In this document: piece after piece, positions 27,349 to 34,354 of the stretch
Numbering within the stretch: position 1 is the first letter of the stretch
Layout: every line of letters begins with the position of its first letter
From: Streptomyces sp. WMMB303
GTDB taxonomy: Bacteria; Actinomycetota; Actinomycetes; Streptomycetales; Streptomycetaceae
Length of the DNA: 64,000 bases
Assembly: GCF_029351045.1 (NCBI RefSeq)
Contig: NZ_JARKIN010000001.1
Coordinates: forward strand, 6,293,001-6,357,000
Reading direction: 5' to 3'
Made by a program: the position numbers and the translations under genes
The notes under the pieces: model-generated
The model's input: the letters and a program-made list of their open reading frames with translations, nothing else
The model's database searches: none
Told to the model about the DNA's origin: nothing

Positions 27349-27355
27349 TTCCCTC

Positions 27356-28159
27356 ATGTCCCCGAAAGCTCAGATTCCCAGCCACCGGAAGCCCCGCTCC
27401 AGCAAGATGAATACGGCGCTGCGTGCGGGTATGACGGGTGGCGTCATGGGCACCATCGCCCTGACCGCGGCGGCGGCACCGGCCCTGGCGGCCGACAAGA
27501 ACGCACCGGCCGACACAGTGGAGATGCCCTCCCTCTCCACGGCCGACTCCAACGCCCTCGCGGCGGAATCCCTCCACCACTCCGCGCAGCAGTACAGCCT
27601 CCAGCAGGCCCAGCAGGACGCGGCCGCCGAGGCCAAGCAGGAGGCCAAGGAGACCAAGAAGAAGGCCGAGGCCGAGGCGAAGCGCAAGGCCGAGGCCAAG
27701 AAGAAGGCCGAAGCCGCCCGCAAGGCGGCGGCCGAGGCCAAGGAGCGCGCCTCCCGCTCCACGGAGCGCACCTCCCTCACCACCAATGCCGCCGCGCCGC
27801 AGGGCGGCAACGTGGCCACCCTCCTGAGCTTCCTGCGGGCCCAGGTCGGCAAGTCCTACGTCATGGGCGCCACCGGCCCCTCCGCGTACGACTGCTCGGG
27901 CCTGACCCAGGCGGCCTACAAGCAGGTCGGCGTCAACCTGCCGCGTACCTCGCAGCCGCAGTCCACCGCGGGCACCCCCGTCTCGCTGGACAACCTCCAG
28001 CCGGGCGACCTGCTCTACTGGGGCGGCGCCGGCAGCGCCTACCACGTGGCCGTCTACGTGGGCGGCGGCAAGTTCATCGGCGCCCAGAACTCCTCCACCG
28101 GCATCGTGGAGCGCCCCCTGAGCTACGACCAGCCCACCGGCGCCGTCCGCGTCCTCTGA
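27356..28159 (+). CDS. secreted NlpC/P60 (C40) peptidoglycan endopeptidase
   Basis: A 267-aa cell-wall hydrolase expected to cut the stem-peptide bond of peptidoglycan. It has a long basic N-region, a hydrophobic export segment (about residues 23-46, with AAAAPALAAD as the likely cleavage region), then an Ala/Glu/Lys-rich coiled coil (about 82-132), and a C-terminal NlpC/P60 domain with the catalytic Cys180 in AYDCSGLTQAAY and His230 in AYHVAVYVG. The coiled-coil spacer should hold the catalytic domain away from the membrane. It is divergent from the nuo operon and converges with the methyltransferase gene. Confidence 0.92.
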   Translation: MSPKAQIPSHRKPRSSKMNTALRAGMTGGVMGTIALTAAAAPALAADKNAPADTVEMPSLSTADSNALAAESLHHSAQQYSLQQAQQDAAAEAKQEAKETKKKAEAEAKRKAEAKKKAEAARKAAAEAKERASRSTERTSLTTNAAAPQGGNVATLLSFLRAQVGKSYVMGATGPSAYDCSGLTQAAYKQVGVNLPRTSQPQSTAGTPVSLDNLQPGDLLYWGGAGSAYHVAVYVGGGKFIGAQNSSTGIVERPLSYDQPTGAVRVL

Positions 28160-28179
28160 GCGACCGCACTCGCCCGGAA

Positions 28180-28205
28180 GGGGCCCACCGCGAGCGGTGG
28201 GCCCC
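28180..28205. terminator. bidirectional terminator after the NlpC/P60 gene
   Basis: A 12-bp stem (GGGGCCCACCGC and complement) with a tiny GA loop lies 20 nt past the hydrolase stop and is followed by CTTCG. The arms extend further with one bulged G. It separates convergent genes. Confidence 0.75.
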
Positions 28206-28295
28206 CTTCGCGGTGTCGCGGCGCTGTCCAGGATCGTGGTCACGGTGGAACACCGACACGAGCGAGCACGAGCAGCGGGGCCGGTCTTCGGGAAC

Positions 28296-29420
28296 TCAGC
28301 CGTGGTACGTCGGGACCGGAGCGCGCTCCTTCCCGAGCCAGATCGTCTGCTCATCCGGCGTCACAGTGACCCCGAAGTCCCACAGTGCGGGCTTCCCCGC
28401 CCCATTCCACCATTCCAGAGCTCTGTGCACGTCCCGGAGGAGATCACGGGGACCGAACCGGCAGGCGCTCCCGCCGCGGATCCACACATACGATGCGCGG
28501 TCCCCGGCCAGGACGAAGCAGCCGTCGTCCTGCTCGAAGAACGAGACGCCCGGCAAGGTCACGGCGAGCGCGAACCGCGCATGAGTGCCGAGATCGAGCG
28601 CGGGAGCCTCCACGACGGTCTCGGCCTGGTTGCGGGTCGCTCTCCAGAGCGCCGAGAGATTCGGGCGCTCCTCACGCTGCCCACGCACAGCCATGAAGGT
28701 CTCCGAGCCGTGGAACCAGCCCCGAGCCACCCCAGGTTCCCGTACCCGCAGCCATATCAGGCCGAGGGCTTGGTAGTTCGGCAACCACGGGGTCACGATC
28801 TCCCCTCGCGCTCTCACCTGCCCCAGCCACGCGTTCGGCACGCGACGCACGGACGCCGTGGAGATCAGCCGGTCGTACGGGGCCTTCTCCGGAAACCCTT
28901 CCTCCCCGTCCCCCCACTGGACCTCGGGTGAGTAGCCCGCGGCGCTGAGGTGCTCCCGGGCCCGAGCCGCGAGAGTCCCGTCCACCTCCTTCGAGAAGAC
29001 ATTCTTCTCACCCACGCGTTCACACAGCAGGGCGGTGTTGTAGCCGGTGCCTGTGCCGATCTCTCCGACGCGGTCACCGGGCTCGGGTTCAAGCGAGGCG
29101 AGCATATTGAGTACGCCTTTGACGGCACTGATCGAACTCGTCGGGACCAGTCCGCTCCCGTCCTCGGCCGTCCGTCCGTCATCAACCTGCGTCACCACCG
29201 CGTCATCCGGGTGGTAGACCAACTCCGCCCACGCCTCGGGGTCCTCCGCACGGCAGAACGGGCGCCAGCGCCCAGCGCGCCACGTCCACACCCGCTCGGG
29301 GACGAACGCATGACGAGGCACCCTGTCGAACACGTCGCGCAACCAGGGCTGGGTGAAGACTCCTCGCTCCGCCAGCGACTCGGCCAGCCGCCGGCCGAAA
29401 GGGGCGCAGTCGCCACTCAC
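28296..29420 (-). CDS. RiPP-type protein-isoaspartate O-methyltransferase homologue
   Basis: A 374-aa SAM-dependent methyltransferase of the PIMT family. PIMT-like features are an N-terminal RVPRHAFVPE, the serine stretch PTSSIS (95-98) in place of the active-site serine loop, and SAM motif I VGEIGTGTGYNTALL (118-132). Unlike housekeeping repair PIMTs (about 210-230 aa), it has a C-terminal extension of over 150 residues that closes with GVTVTPDEQTIWLGKE (350-365). A conserved C-terminal motif distinguishes RiPP-associated PIMTs (lasso peptide, lanthipeptide, graspetide, imiditide and FxLD systems), which methylate Asp so that it collapses to aspartimide. Its GTG overlaps the stop of a 42-codon peptide gene. 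Substrate assignment to that peptide is inference. Confidence 0.8.
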   Translation of the reverse strand: MSGDCAPFGRRLAESLAERGVFTQPWLRDVFDRVPRHAFVPERVWTWRAGRWRPFCRAEDPEAWAELVYHPDDAVVTQVDDGRTAEDGSGLVPTSSISAVKGVLNMLASLEPEPGDRVGEIGTGTGYNTALLCERVGEKNVFSKEVDGTLAARAREHLSAAGYSPEVQWGDGEEGFPEKAPYDRLISTASVRRVPNAWLGQVRARGEIVTPWLPNYQALGLIWLRVREPGVARGWFHGSETFMAVRGQREERPNLSALWRATRNQAETVVEAPALDLGTHARFALAVTLPGVSFFEQDDGCFVLAGDRASYVWIRGGSACRFGPRDLLRDVHRALEWWNGAGKPALWDFGVTVTPDEQTIWLGKERAPVPTYHG

Positions 29421-29545
29421 TGGTCGTCATCATCCTTGCGGTGCTGTCCCGAGTTCCCGCCACCAACGGTGGGTGACTGCCCGTCGATGTTTCCGGGAGG
29501 TCCCTTGGGCTCCTCATTCGGCTCGTCCTTGGCGTGCTTGCTCAT
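29417..29545 (-). CDS. 42-aa charged peptide, candidate precursor of an imiditide-like RiPP
   Basis: A short gene with a strong ribosome site (GGAAGGAGA) and a stop that overlaps the methyltransferase GTG (GTGA). The peptide starts MSKHAKDEPNEEPKG, has a Gly/Pro-rich middle with an Asp-Gly pair in GNIDGQ (Asp21), then GGGNSG, and ends in an acidic run KDDDDQ. Asp-Gly is the dipeptide most prone to aspartimide formation. In the known imiditide system a PIMT homologue recognises a linear precursor through charge-charge contacts; the clusters of Lys/His/Arg and Asp/Glu here suit that. No Cys, Ser/Thr-rich core or leader-protease site is seen. Whether it is modified is unproven. Confidence 0.7.
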   Translation of the reverse strand: MSKHAKDEPNEEPKGPPGNIDGQSPTVGGGNSGQHRKDDDDQ

Positions 29546-29575
29546 CGTGTCCTCTCCTTCCGGTGCTGAGACTCT

Positions 29576-29638
29576 TCACGCTTGCCGCTCCGCGCCCGGT
29601 AGGCCCGAAGGGGTGAGCGCGGGTGTGTCGTCCGTCAT
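29576..29638 (-). CDS. 20-codon ORF coupled to the CxxC protein gene
   Basis: An ATG overlapping the stop of the upstream 75-aa gene (ATGA) opens a 20-residue frame beginning MTDDTPALTP and ending GAERQA. It stops 30 nt before the candidate precursor gene. It may be a leader peptide or chance; only position and coupling support it. Confidence 0.3.
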   Translation of the reverse strand: MTDDTPALTPSGLPGAERQA

Positions 29639-29862
29639 GTGCCGCCACCGCTCACCGTCACGTGAGGGTGCAGACGGATCTCGTGGGCCCGGTCACCCGC
29701 GGTGCGCGGGTCTCCCGCGTCCAGCGCAGCCTGCAACTGGCGGTCCAGTGCACCGCACACGTCACATCCCGGGACGGGCCGCGCCTCCAGCAGCCACGGT
29801 TCGAGGGGGAGCACGACGGGGGGTGTTGCGTGGCGGGTCGGCTCGGTCGGACTTCGGCCCAT
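29635..29862 (-). CDS. 75-aa CxxC protein, first gene of the peptide/methyltransferase operon
   Basis: A small cytoplasmic protein with one CxxC pair in GCDVCGALDRQLQAALDAGD and a conserved-looking C-terminal EIRLHPH. Small actinomycete proteins of this kind commonly sit beside XRE/DUF5753 regulators and peptide-maturation genes; their function is unknown and could involve metal or substrate binding. GGAGGG lies 8-12 nt upstream of the ATG. It is the first ORF of the minus-strand operon and is divergent from the DUF6879 gene. Confidence 0.6.
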   Translation of the reverse strand: MGRSPTEPTRHATPPVVLPLEPWLLEARPVPGCDVCGALDRQLQAALDAGDPRTAGDRAHEIRLHPHVTVSGGGT

Positions 29863-29940
29863 GGGGATCGTCCCTCCGTCATGCCATCGTGGCTGGGCTA
29901 CTGAGCGAACACGACTGTAAGCAGACGGAGTTGGAGGTGA

Positions 29941-29956
29941 TCGAGAATATTCTTGA
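29941..29956. promoter_or_regulatory. palindrome around AGAATATTCT in a divergent promoter region
   Basis: AGAATATTCT is a perfect 10-bp palindrome, extended on both sides to TCGAGAATATTCTTGA with one mismatch pair. It is AT-rich in a GC-rich genome and sits between the divergent candidate RiPP operon and the DUF6879/XRE genes. It is a good candidate operator for the adjacent XRE/DUF5753 regulator. Confidence 0.5.
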
Positions 29957-30061
29957 CTATTCGCAGGTAATGCCCGGCAATGCCTCGACATTCCCGTACG
30001 GCCCCGGCCACTCTGATGACGCGGAGATCCACGAACGGTGAACGGAACGAGAGGTGACCGC

Positions 30062-30814
30062 ATGGCGCGCAGGCTGCGCTTCAACGGGACGGGCAGCGGG
30101 GACAACGGGTGCCCCTCCGTACATGAAGACACGGACAGTGGGGAGGTGATCGTCCACGGTCCTCCGCTGACCGACACGGACGATGTGGCACAGCTCCAGC
30201 ACCTGTCAGAGGGCGAGGTCGCGGTGGTCGTGCCGCGTGAACTGCTGGCGGACTGGGGTCCGAGAGACGCGCACCGAAAGGCGAGGATCATCGATCTGGA
30301 CGAGTTCGGTGAGCTGTTCCGCACGTTCCGGCATTCGACGTGGCGACTGGAGACCCGCCGTCGGTACGCCAGCGACGAAACAACGGAAACCTACCGACAG
30401 TTCGTGGAATCCGGGGCAGCCGAGTGGGACCCCGACCGTGAGTACCCGGAGATGATTCGCACGCAGACCGCGCAGGGCAAGCGGGTCGAACGCGTACGCA
30501 TCGTGGACCAGCCGCCGACCGTGGGGCAGCTCTATCTGCTCGACAACGCGAAGCACAACAGCACCTTCGGCGAGGACATCCGCAACCTGTCGCGGGAGGA
30601 GGCAGACCGGCTCCAGCTCCCCGCGGAGGATTTCTGGCTGTTCGACGGCCGACTGGTGGCCCTCCTGCGGTTCGATGACGACGACCAGCTCGTCGATGTG
30701 GAGCTGATCACGGAACCCGCCGAGGTCGTACGGTACTCCAGGATCCGCGAAGCGGCGTGGCACTACGCGGTGCCGCACGAGGAGTTCGCGGCCGGGCTGG
30801 ACAAGGGCGAGTAG
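30062..30814 (+). CDS. DUF6879 family protein with an extra N-terminal domain
   Basis: A 250-aa cytoplasmic protein. Residues about 80-245 look like the DUF6879 family of actinomycete regulatory-locus proteins (FRTFRHSTWRLETRRRYASD, VRIVDQPPTVGQLYLLDNAK, FWLFDGRLVALLRFDDDDQL, EAAWHYAVPHEEF). The first 65 residues (RLRFNGTGSGDNGCPSVHED, VVVPRELLADW) resemble a small protein that is often encoded as a separate ORF just upstream of such genes, so this may be a natural fusion. The ATG with GAGAGGTGA upstream is preferred over one 24 nt earlier. It is probably co-transcribed with the next regulator, 19 nt away. Molecular function unknown. Confidence 0.7.
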   Translation: MARRLRFNGTGSGDNGCPSVHEDTDSGEVIVHGPPLTDTDDVAQLQHLSEGEVAVVVPRELLADWGPRDAHRKARIIDLDEFGELFRTFRHSTWRLETRRRYASDETTETYRQFVESGAAEWDPDREYPEMIRTQTAQGKRVERVRIVDQPPTVGQLYLLDNAKHNSTFGEDIRNLSREEADRLQLPAEDFWLFDGRLVALLRFDDDDQLVDVELITEPAEVVRYSRIREAAWHYAVPHEEFAAGLDKGE

Positions 30815-30833
30815 AGGGCGCAGAACTGTACTG

Positions 30834-31682
30834 GTGAGCACGGACTATCAGAAGGCCCGCGAGGGCCTGGGGCAGCGGCTCAGGGAACTTCGTGTCGAGA
30901 GCCCTGACGGCCGCCTCACCAGCACGGCGTTGGCCGAGCGGCTCGGCTGGCCGCAGTCGAAGATCAGCAAGTTGGAGAACGGCAGACAGACGCCCACGCC
31001 CGAGGACCTTCGGGCGTGGGCGGAGGCCACCGGGCGGGAAGAGGCATTCGAAGAGCTGCACGCCCGGTTGAAGGGGTTCGAGTCGCACATCCGCTCCTGG
31101 CGGCGGCAGCTCGCGGCAGGACACCGCCCGGTGCAGGACAATTGGAAGACGCTGGTTGACGGTTCTAGAACCCTGCACAGGTGGGGTAATTTCGCGGTTG
31201 ACGGAATGCTCCAGACCGCCGACTACGCCCGGCACGTCTTCCAGTGCTACGAGGCGCTCCAGAAGTGCCCCAAGGACACGGAGGAAGCGGTACGGGCCCG
31301 TATGCGGCGGCAGGAATGGCTGTACCGGCCGGGAAATCGGCTGAACGTGCTGCTGTGGGAGGGCGTCCTGCACGCCCGGATCTGCCCTCCTGCCGTTCTG
31401 GTCGCGCAGCTCGACCGCCTGCTGGGGGTCGTGGGCATGGACACCGTGCGGCTGGGGATCGTGCCCCTGGATGCCGAGCTGGCGCTCCCGCCGGGGAATG
31501 CTTTCTGCATCCTTGACGAACGGCTCGTCGTCGTCGAGGACTGGCACGCCGAGCTGTGGATGGACGATGCCGACAGTGTCGGCACCTATCGGCGGGTCTG
31601 GGACGCGTTCAGCGCGTCGGCCGTGTTCGGCACGGACGCCCAGCGGGTGATCACGCGGGTTCGCCGGAGTCTCACATTGTGA
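30834..31682 (+). CDS. XRE-family regulator with DUF5753 domain
   Basis: A 282-aa transcription factor. An N-terminal helix-turn-helix (residues about 10-65, TSTALAERLGWPQSKISKLENGRQTP) is followed by the DUF5753 domain with its typical QTADYARHVF and the DRLLGVVGMDTVRLGIVPL and MDDADSV segments. This is the WhiJ-like architecture common in Streptomyces developmental and antibiotic regulators, often paired with DUF397 partners; no DUF397 gene is adjacent here. The start is GTG. It follows the DUF6879 gene closely and probably acts on the palindrome at 29941-29956, which is inference. Confidence 0.88.
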   Translation: MSTDYQKAREGLGQRLRELRVESPDGRLTSTALAERLGWPQSKISKLENGRQTPTPEDLRAWAEATGREEAFEELHARLKGFESHIRSWRRQLAAGHRPVQDNWKTLVDGSRTLHRWGNFAVDGMLQTADYARHVFQCYEALQKCPKDTEEAVRARMRRQEWLYRPGNRLNVLLWEGVLHARICPPAVLVAQLDRLLGVVGMDTVRLGIVPLDAELALPPGNAFCILDERLVVVEDWHAELWMDDADSVGTYRRVWDAFSASAVFGTDAQRVITRVRRSLTL

Positions 31683-31780
31683 CGCGGCCCGGGTGGCCGC
31701 ACCCCGTACGCCCCTCGCTCATACCGGCCATATTCCCCAGAGCGCCTGCACGGCGCCCCGCACCCCAGCACACTCGGCGC

Positions 31781-32830
31781 ATGCGGGACCACGACAAGCA
31801 ATATCCGGCGCCGGATCACCTCACCATCCGCATCGCCCAGCGCGACGACCCCGTCTCTCAAGTGACCGAACTCGACGCGTTCCGGAGCGGGCAGCGGTAT
31901 CCGCACATCGTGGTGCGAGGGCCGTTGTTCGGGTGCGCCGTGCAGACACCCGCCGACCGGCCGCGGTGGCGGCTGCTGGGCGAGTTGGACACGGGATTCC
32001 CACAAGACGCACGGGACGAGCTGAACTCGTATCTGTGGTCCTACGCCAAGGATCAAGCCGAGGACCACCGCGAGCGGCGCCGGCTGCTGGACGGCGTGGC
32101 ACGGCTGGAGAAGAGGCGGATCGACGAGCTGTCCGTCGGATCCGACCGCTACCGCATCGTACGGGCCGACGAGTTCGCCCGGATCGGTGACGGCACGCTG
32201 GAACCGCCCCGACCCACCGATCACCCCGAGGACGACCACTGGGACCTGGAGAAGAAGGACACGCCGTCCGACGCCGAGGGGTTCGTGCTCGACCACGCGG
32301 CCGAAGTGCAGCCAACGAACGGGTTGGAGCGGCTCGGGCTGCGCGAGAGCGTCTACCACTCGGAGCGCTTCCCTGCGGACGTCCTCGCCGACTCCCGGCG
32401 CGCGCTGCGCACCCATCCGGGGCTGGTGCTGCTGCCTCCGGCGTTCCGTGTGCTGGAGCGGGAGGCGGAGTCCTGGTCGATGTTCCTGGCCGAGCAGTTC
32501 CCCACGCCGCAAGCGGCGCGGCGTGGGCTGGTGAACTACCTCACCAAGAGCGTGCCCATGGTGCGGGAGATCCCGGGGTGGGAGTCGGAGTACTCGGAGC
32601 GGGACATTGCCGTCTTCGCGAAAGCGGCGGAGCGGTTCATGAGACAGCGCGGCGCCGATGAACTGCGCGCACGCGGGCGGACGTTCCAGATCGTGCGCGT
32701 CGAGCGGATGATGCGGATCGGGCCGGACGGGCCGGAGCCGCCGCGCCCCTCCGACGAGGACCACCAGGAGCCGTCGGAGATCCACCCCACGATGGATGAG
32801 TGGGGCAACATCTCGTACGGCGACGAGTGA
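31781..32830 (+). CDS. DUF5954 family protein
   Basis: A 349-aa cytoplasmic protein resembling the actinobacterial DUF5954 family. Two related halves appear to be present: ELSVGSDRYRIVRADEFARIGDGTLEPPRPTD-type sequence near residues 110-145 recurs as GRTFQIVRVERMMRIGPDGPEPPRPSDED near 305-335, suggesting an internal duplication. The function is unknown. The ATG at 31781 has no obvious ribosome site, and it lies 98 nt after the regulator gene. The same-strand arrangement suggests it belongs to the DUF6879/XRE unit. Confidence 0.65.
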   Translation: MRDHDKQYPAPDHLTIRIAQRDDPVSQVTELDAFRSGQRYPHIVVRGPLFGCAVQTPADRPRWRLLGELDTGFPQDARDELNSYLWSYAKDQAEDHRERRRLLDGVARLEKRRIDELSVGSDRYRIVRADEFARIGDGTLEPPRPTDHPEDDHWDLEKKDTPSDAEGFVLDHAAEVQPTNGLERLGLRESVYHSERFPADVLADSRRALRTHPGLVLLPPAFRVLEREAESWSMFLAEQFPTPQAARRGLVNYLTKSVPMVREIPGWESEYSERDIAVFAKAAERFMRQRGADELRARGRTFQIVRVERMMRIGPDGPEPPRPSDEDHQEPSEIHPTMDEWGNISYGDE

Positions 32831-32854
32831 GGTGACGGAGAACCCGCGGGCCGA

Positions 32855-32895
32855 CGGACGGGGCCGCCCGACCCGCGGACCGGCGGCCCCGTCCG
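32855..32895. terminator. bidirectional terminator between DUF5954 and the reductase gene
   Basis: A perfect 14-bp stem (CGGACGGGGCCGCC and complement) with a 13-nt loop between convergent genes. Confidence 0.75.
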
Positions 32896-32920
32896 CGGGG
32901 CTGTGGATCAGTGGGGGCCG

Positions 32921-34255
32921 TCAGGCGCGCGGGGTCACCTTCGCCAGGCCGTTGATGATGCGGTCCATGGCGTCGCCGCCGGTGGGATCGGTGAGGTTGG
33001 CGAGCATCTTGAGGGTGAACCGCATCAGCACGGGGTGCGAGAGGCCGCGCTCGGTGGCCAGCTTCATCACCTTCGGGTTGCCGATGAGCTTCACGAAGGC
33101 GCGGCCCATCGTGTAATAGCCGCCGTAGGTGTCCTTGAGGACCTTCGGGTAGCGCCGCAGGGCCAGCTCACGCTGGGCCCGGGTGGCCCGCGCGTGGGCC
33201 TGGACGATGGTCTCGGCGGCGATCGCGCCGGACTCCATGGCGTAGGCGATGCCCTCCCCGTTGAACGGGTTCACCAGCCCCCCGGCGTCCCCGACCAGCA
33301 GCAGGCCGCGGGTGTAGTGCGGCTGGCGGTTGAACGCCATGGGGAGCGCGGCGCCACGGATCGGGCCCGTCATGTTCTCCGGGGTGTAGCCCCACTCCTC
33401 GGGCATCGAGGCGCACCATGCCTTGAGGACCTCGCGCCAGTCCAGTTCCTTGAACGCGGCGGAGGTGTTCAGGACGCCGAGCCCGACGTTGGAGGTGCCG
33501 TCGCCCATGCCGAAGATCCAGCCGTAGCCGGGCAGCAGCCGGTCCTCGGCGCCCCGCCGGTCCCACAGCTCCAGCCAGGACTCCAGATAGTCGTCGTCGT
33601 GCCGGGGCGAGGTGAAGTAGGTCCGCACGGCGACGCCCATCGGCCGGTCCTCGCGACGGTGCAGGCCCATCTTCAGCGACAGCCGGGTGGAGTTGCCGTC
33701 CGCCGCCACCACGATCGGCGCGTGGAAGGTGACGGGCGTCTTCTCCTCGCCCAGCTTGGCGTGCACACCGGTGAGATGGCCGGTGCGCTCGTCCACGATC
33801 GGCTCGGTGACGTTGCAGCGCTCGTGCAGGCGTGCGCCCGCCTTCTCCGCCTGGCGCGCGAGCTGCTCGTCGAAGTCGTCCCGCCTGCGGACCAGCCCGT
33901 AGTCCGGGTAGCTGGCCAACTCGGGCCAGGGCAGCTGCAGCCGGTGGCCGCCGCCGATGATGCGGAGCCCCTTGTTGCGCAGCCAGCCCGCCTCCTCGGA
34001 GATGTCGATGCCCATCGCCACGAGCTGCTTGGTGGCACGCGGGGTGAGCCCGTCGCCGCACACCTTCTCGCGGGGAAACGCCGTCTTCTCCAGCAGCAGC
34101 ACATCCAGTCCGCTGCGGGCGAGGTGGTAGGCGGTCGTGGCGCCTGCGGGCCCGGCCCCGACGACGATCACATCGGCGGACCGCTCGGAGGCGGCCGCCT
34201 CCGGCCGGGACCGCGCCTTGGACTCGGAGTGCGCCTGGGGTTGGGGGTCGGCCAC
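32921..34255 (-). CDS. geranylgeranyl-reductase family FAD protein, probably reduces the menaquinone tail
   Basis: A 444-aa flavoprotein with the FAD dinucleotide motif DVIVVGAGPAGATTAYHLARSG, the family motif CGDGLTPRATKQL, a DG/RR-type VRRRDDFD and the second FAD-binding GDAGGLVNPFNGEGI. Family members reduce double bonds of isoprenoid chains. In actinobacteria the menaquinone-saturating enzyme MenJ belongs here, and the menG/mqn neighbourhood supports that role. The GTG at 34255 with GGGAG upstream is preferred over an open frame that extends 84 nt further. Confidence 0.82.
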   Translation of the reverse strand: MADPQPQAHSESKARSRPEAAASERSADVIVVGAGPAGATTAYHLARSGLDVLLLEKTAFPREKVCGDGLTPRATKQLVAMGIDISEEAGWLRNKGLRIIGGGHRLQLPWPELASYPDYGLVRRRDDFDEQLARQAEKAGARLHERCNVTEPIVDERTGHLTGVHAKLGEEKTPVTFHAPIVVAADGNSTRLSLKMGLHRREDRPMGVAVRTYFTSPRHDDDYLESWLELWDRRGAEDRLLPGYGWIFGMGDGTSNVGLGVLNTSAAFKELDWREVLKAWCASMPEEWGYTPENMTGPIRGAALPMAFNRQPHYTRGLLLVGDAGGLVNPFNGEGIAYAMESGAIAAETIVQAHARATRAQRELALRRYPKVLKDTYGGYYTMGRAFVKLIGNPKVMKLATERGLSHPVLMRFTLKMLANLTDPTGGDAMDRIINGLAKVTPRA

Positions 34256-34307
34256 GAGGACTCCCGCATGCTGGCTGGTTGGCTGACCGCGCCAGTCTAT
34301 GCGGCGC

Positions 34308-34337
34308 GGGCGGGACCGCCTCGGCGCGGTCCCGCCC
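34308..34337 (-). terminator. terminator after the zinc-ribbon membrane protein gene
   Basis: A perfect 12-bp stem (GGGCGGGACCGC and complement) with a 6-nt loop, 18 nt past that gene's stop and upstream of the reductase start. Confidence 0.7.
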
Positions 34338-34354
34338 ACGGCCCGGCTCCCTGG

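Larger units (their letters stand above)
26602..27355. other. 754-nt divergent regulatory region between nuoA and the NlpC/P60 gene
   Basis: The longest non-coding stretch of the window. It holds a Rex-like operator (26683-26700), a 6-1-6 inverted repeat (26842-26854), a hairpin-forming segment near 27040-27070 (GGGAT...ATCCC enclosing GGCG...CGCC), a small stem AGTCGCC/GGCGACT near 27279-27300 and a probable leaderless promoter for the hydrolase. The base composition is less GC-rich than the flanks. A 62-codon frame at 26864-27052 has no features of a real gene. The length leaves room for a structured leader or small RNA, but none was identified. Confidence 0.6.

Noticed and set aside
26700..27355. 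A c-di-AMP (ydaO-type) riboswitch before the NlpC/P60 gene
   Set aside because: The conserved block around CCGAACCCGTCAGC and the other core segments were looked for and not found.
29635..30324. A 229-codon minus-strand frame covering the CxxC protein
   Set aside because: Only the last 75 codons have a ribosome site and protein-like sequence; the rest is antisense to the DUF6879 gene.
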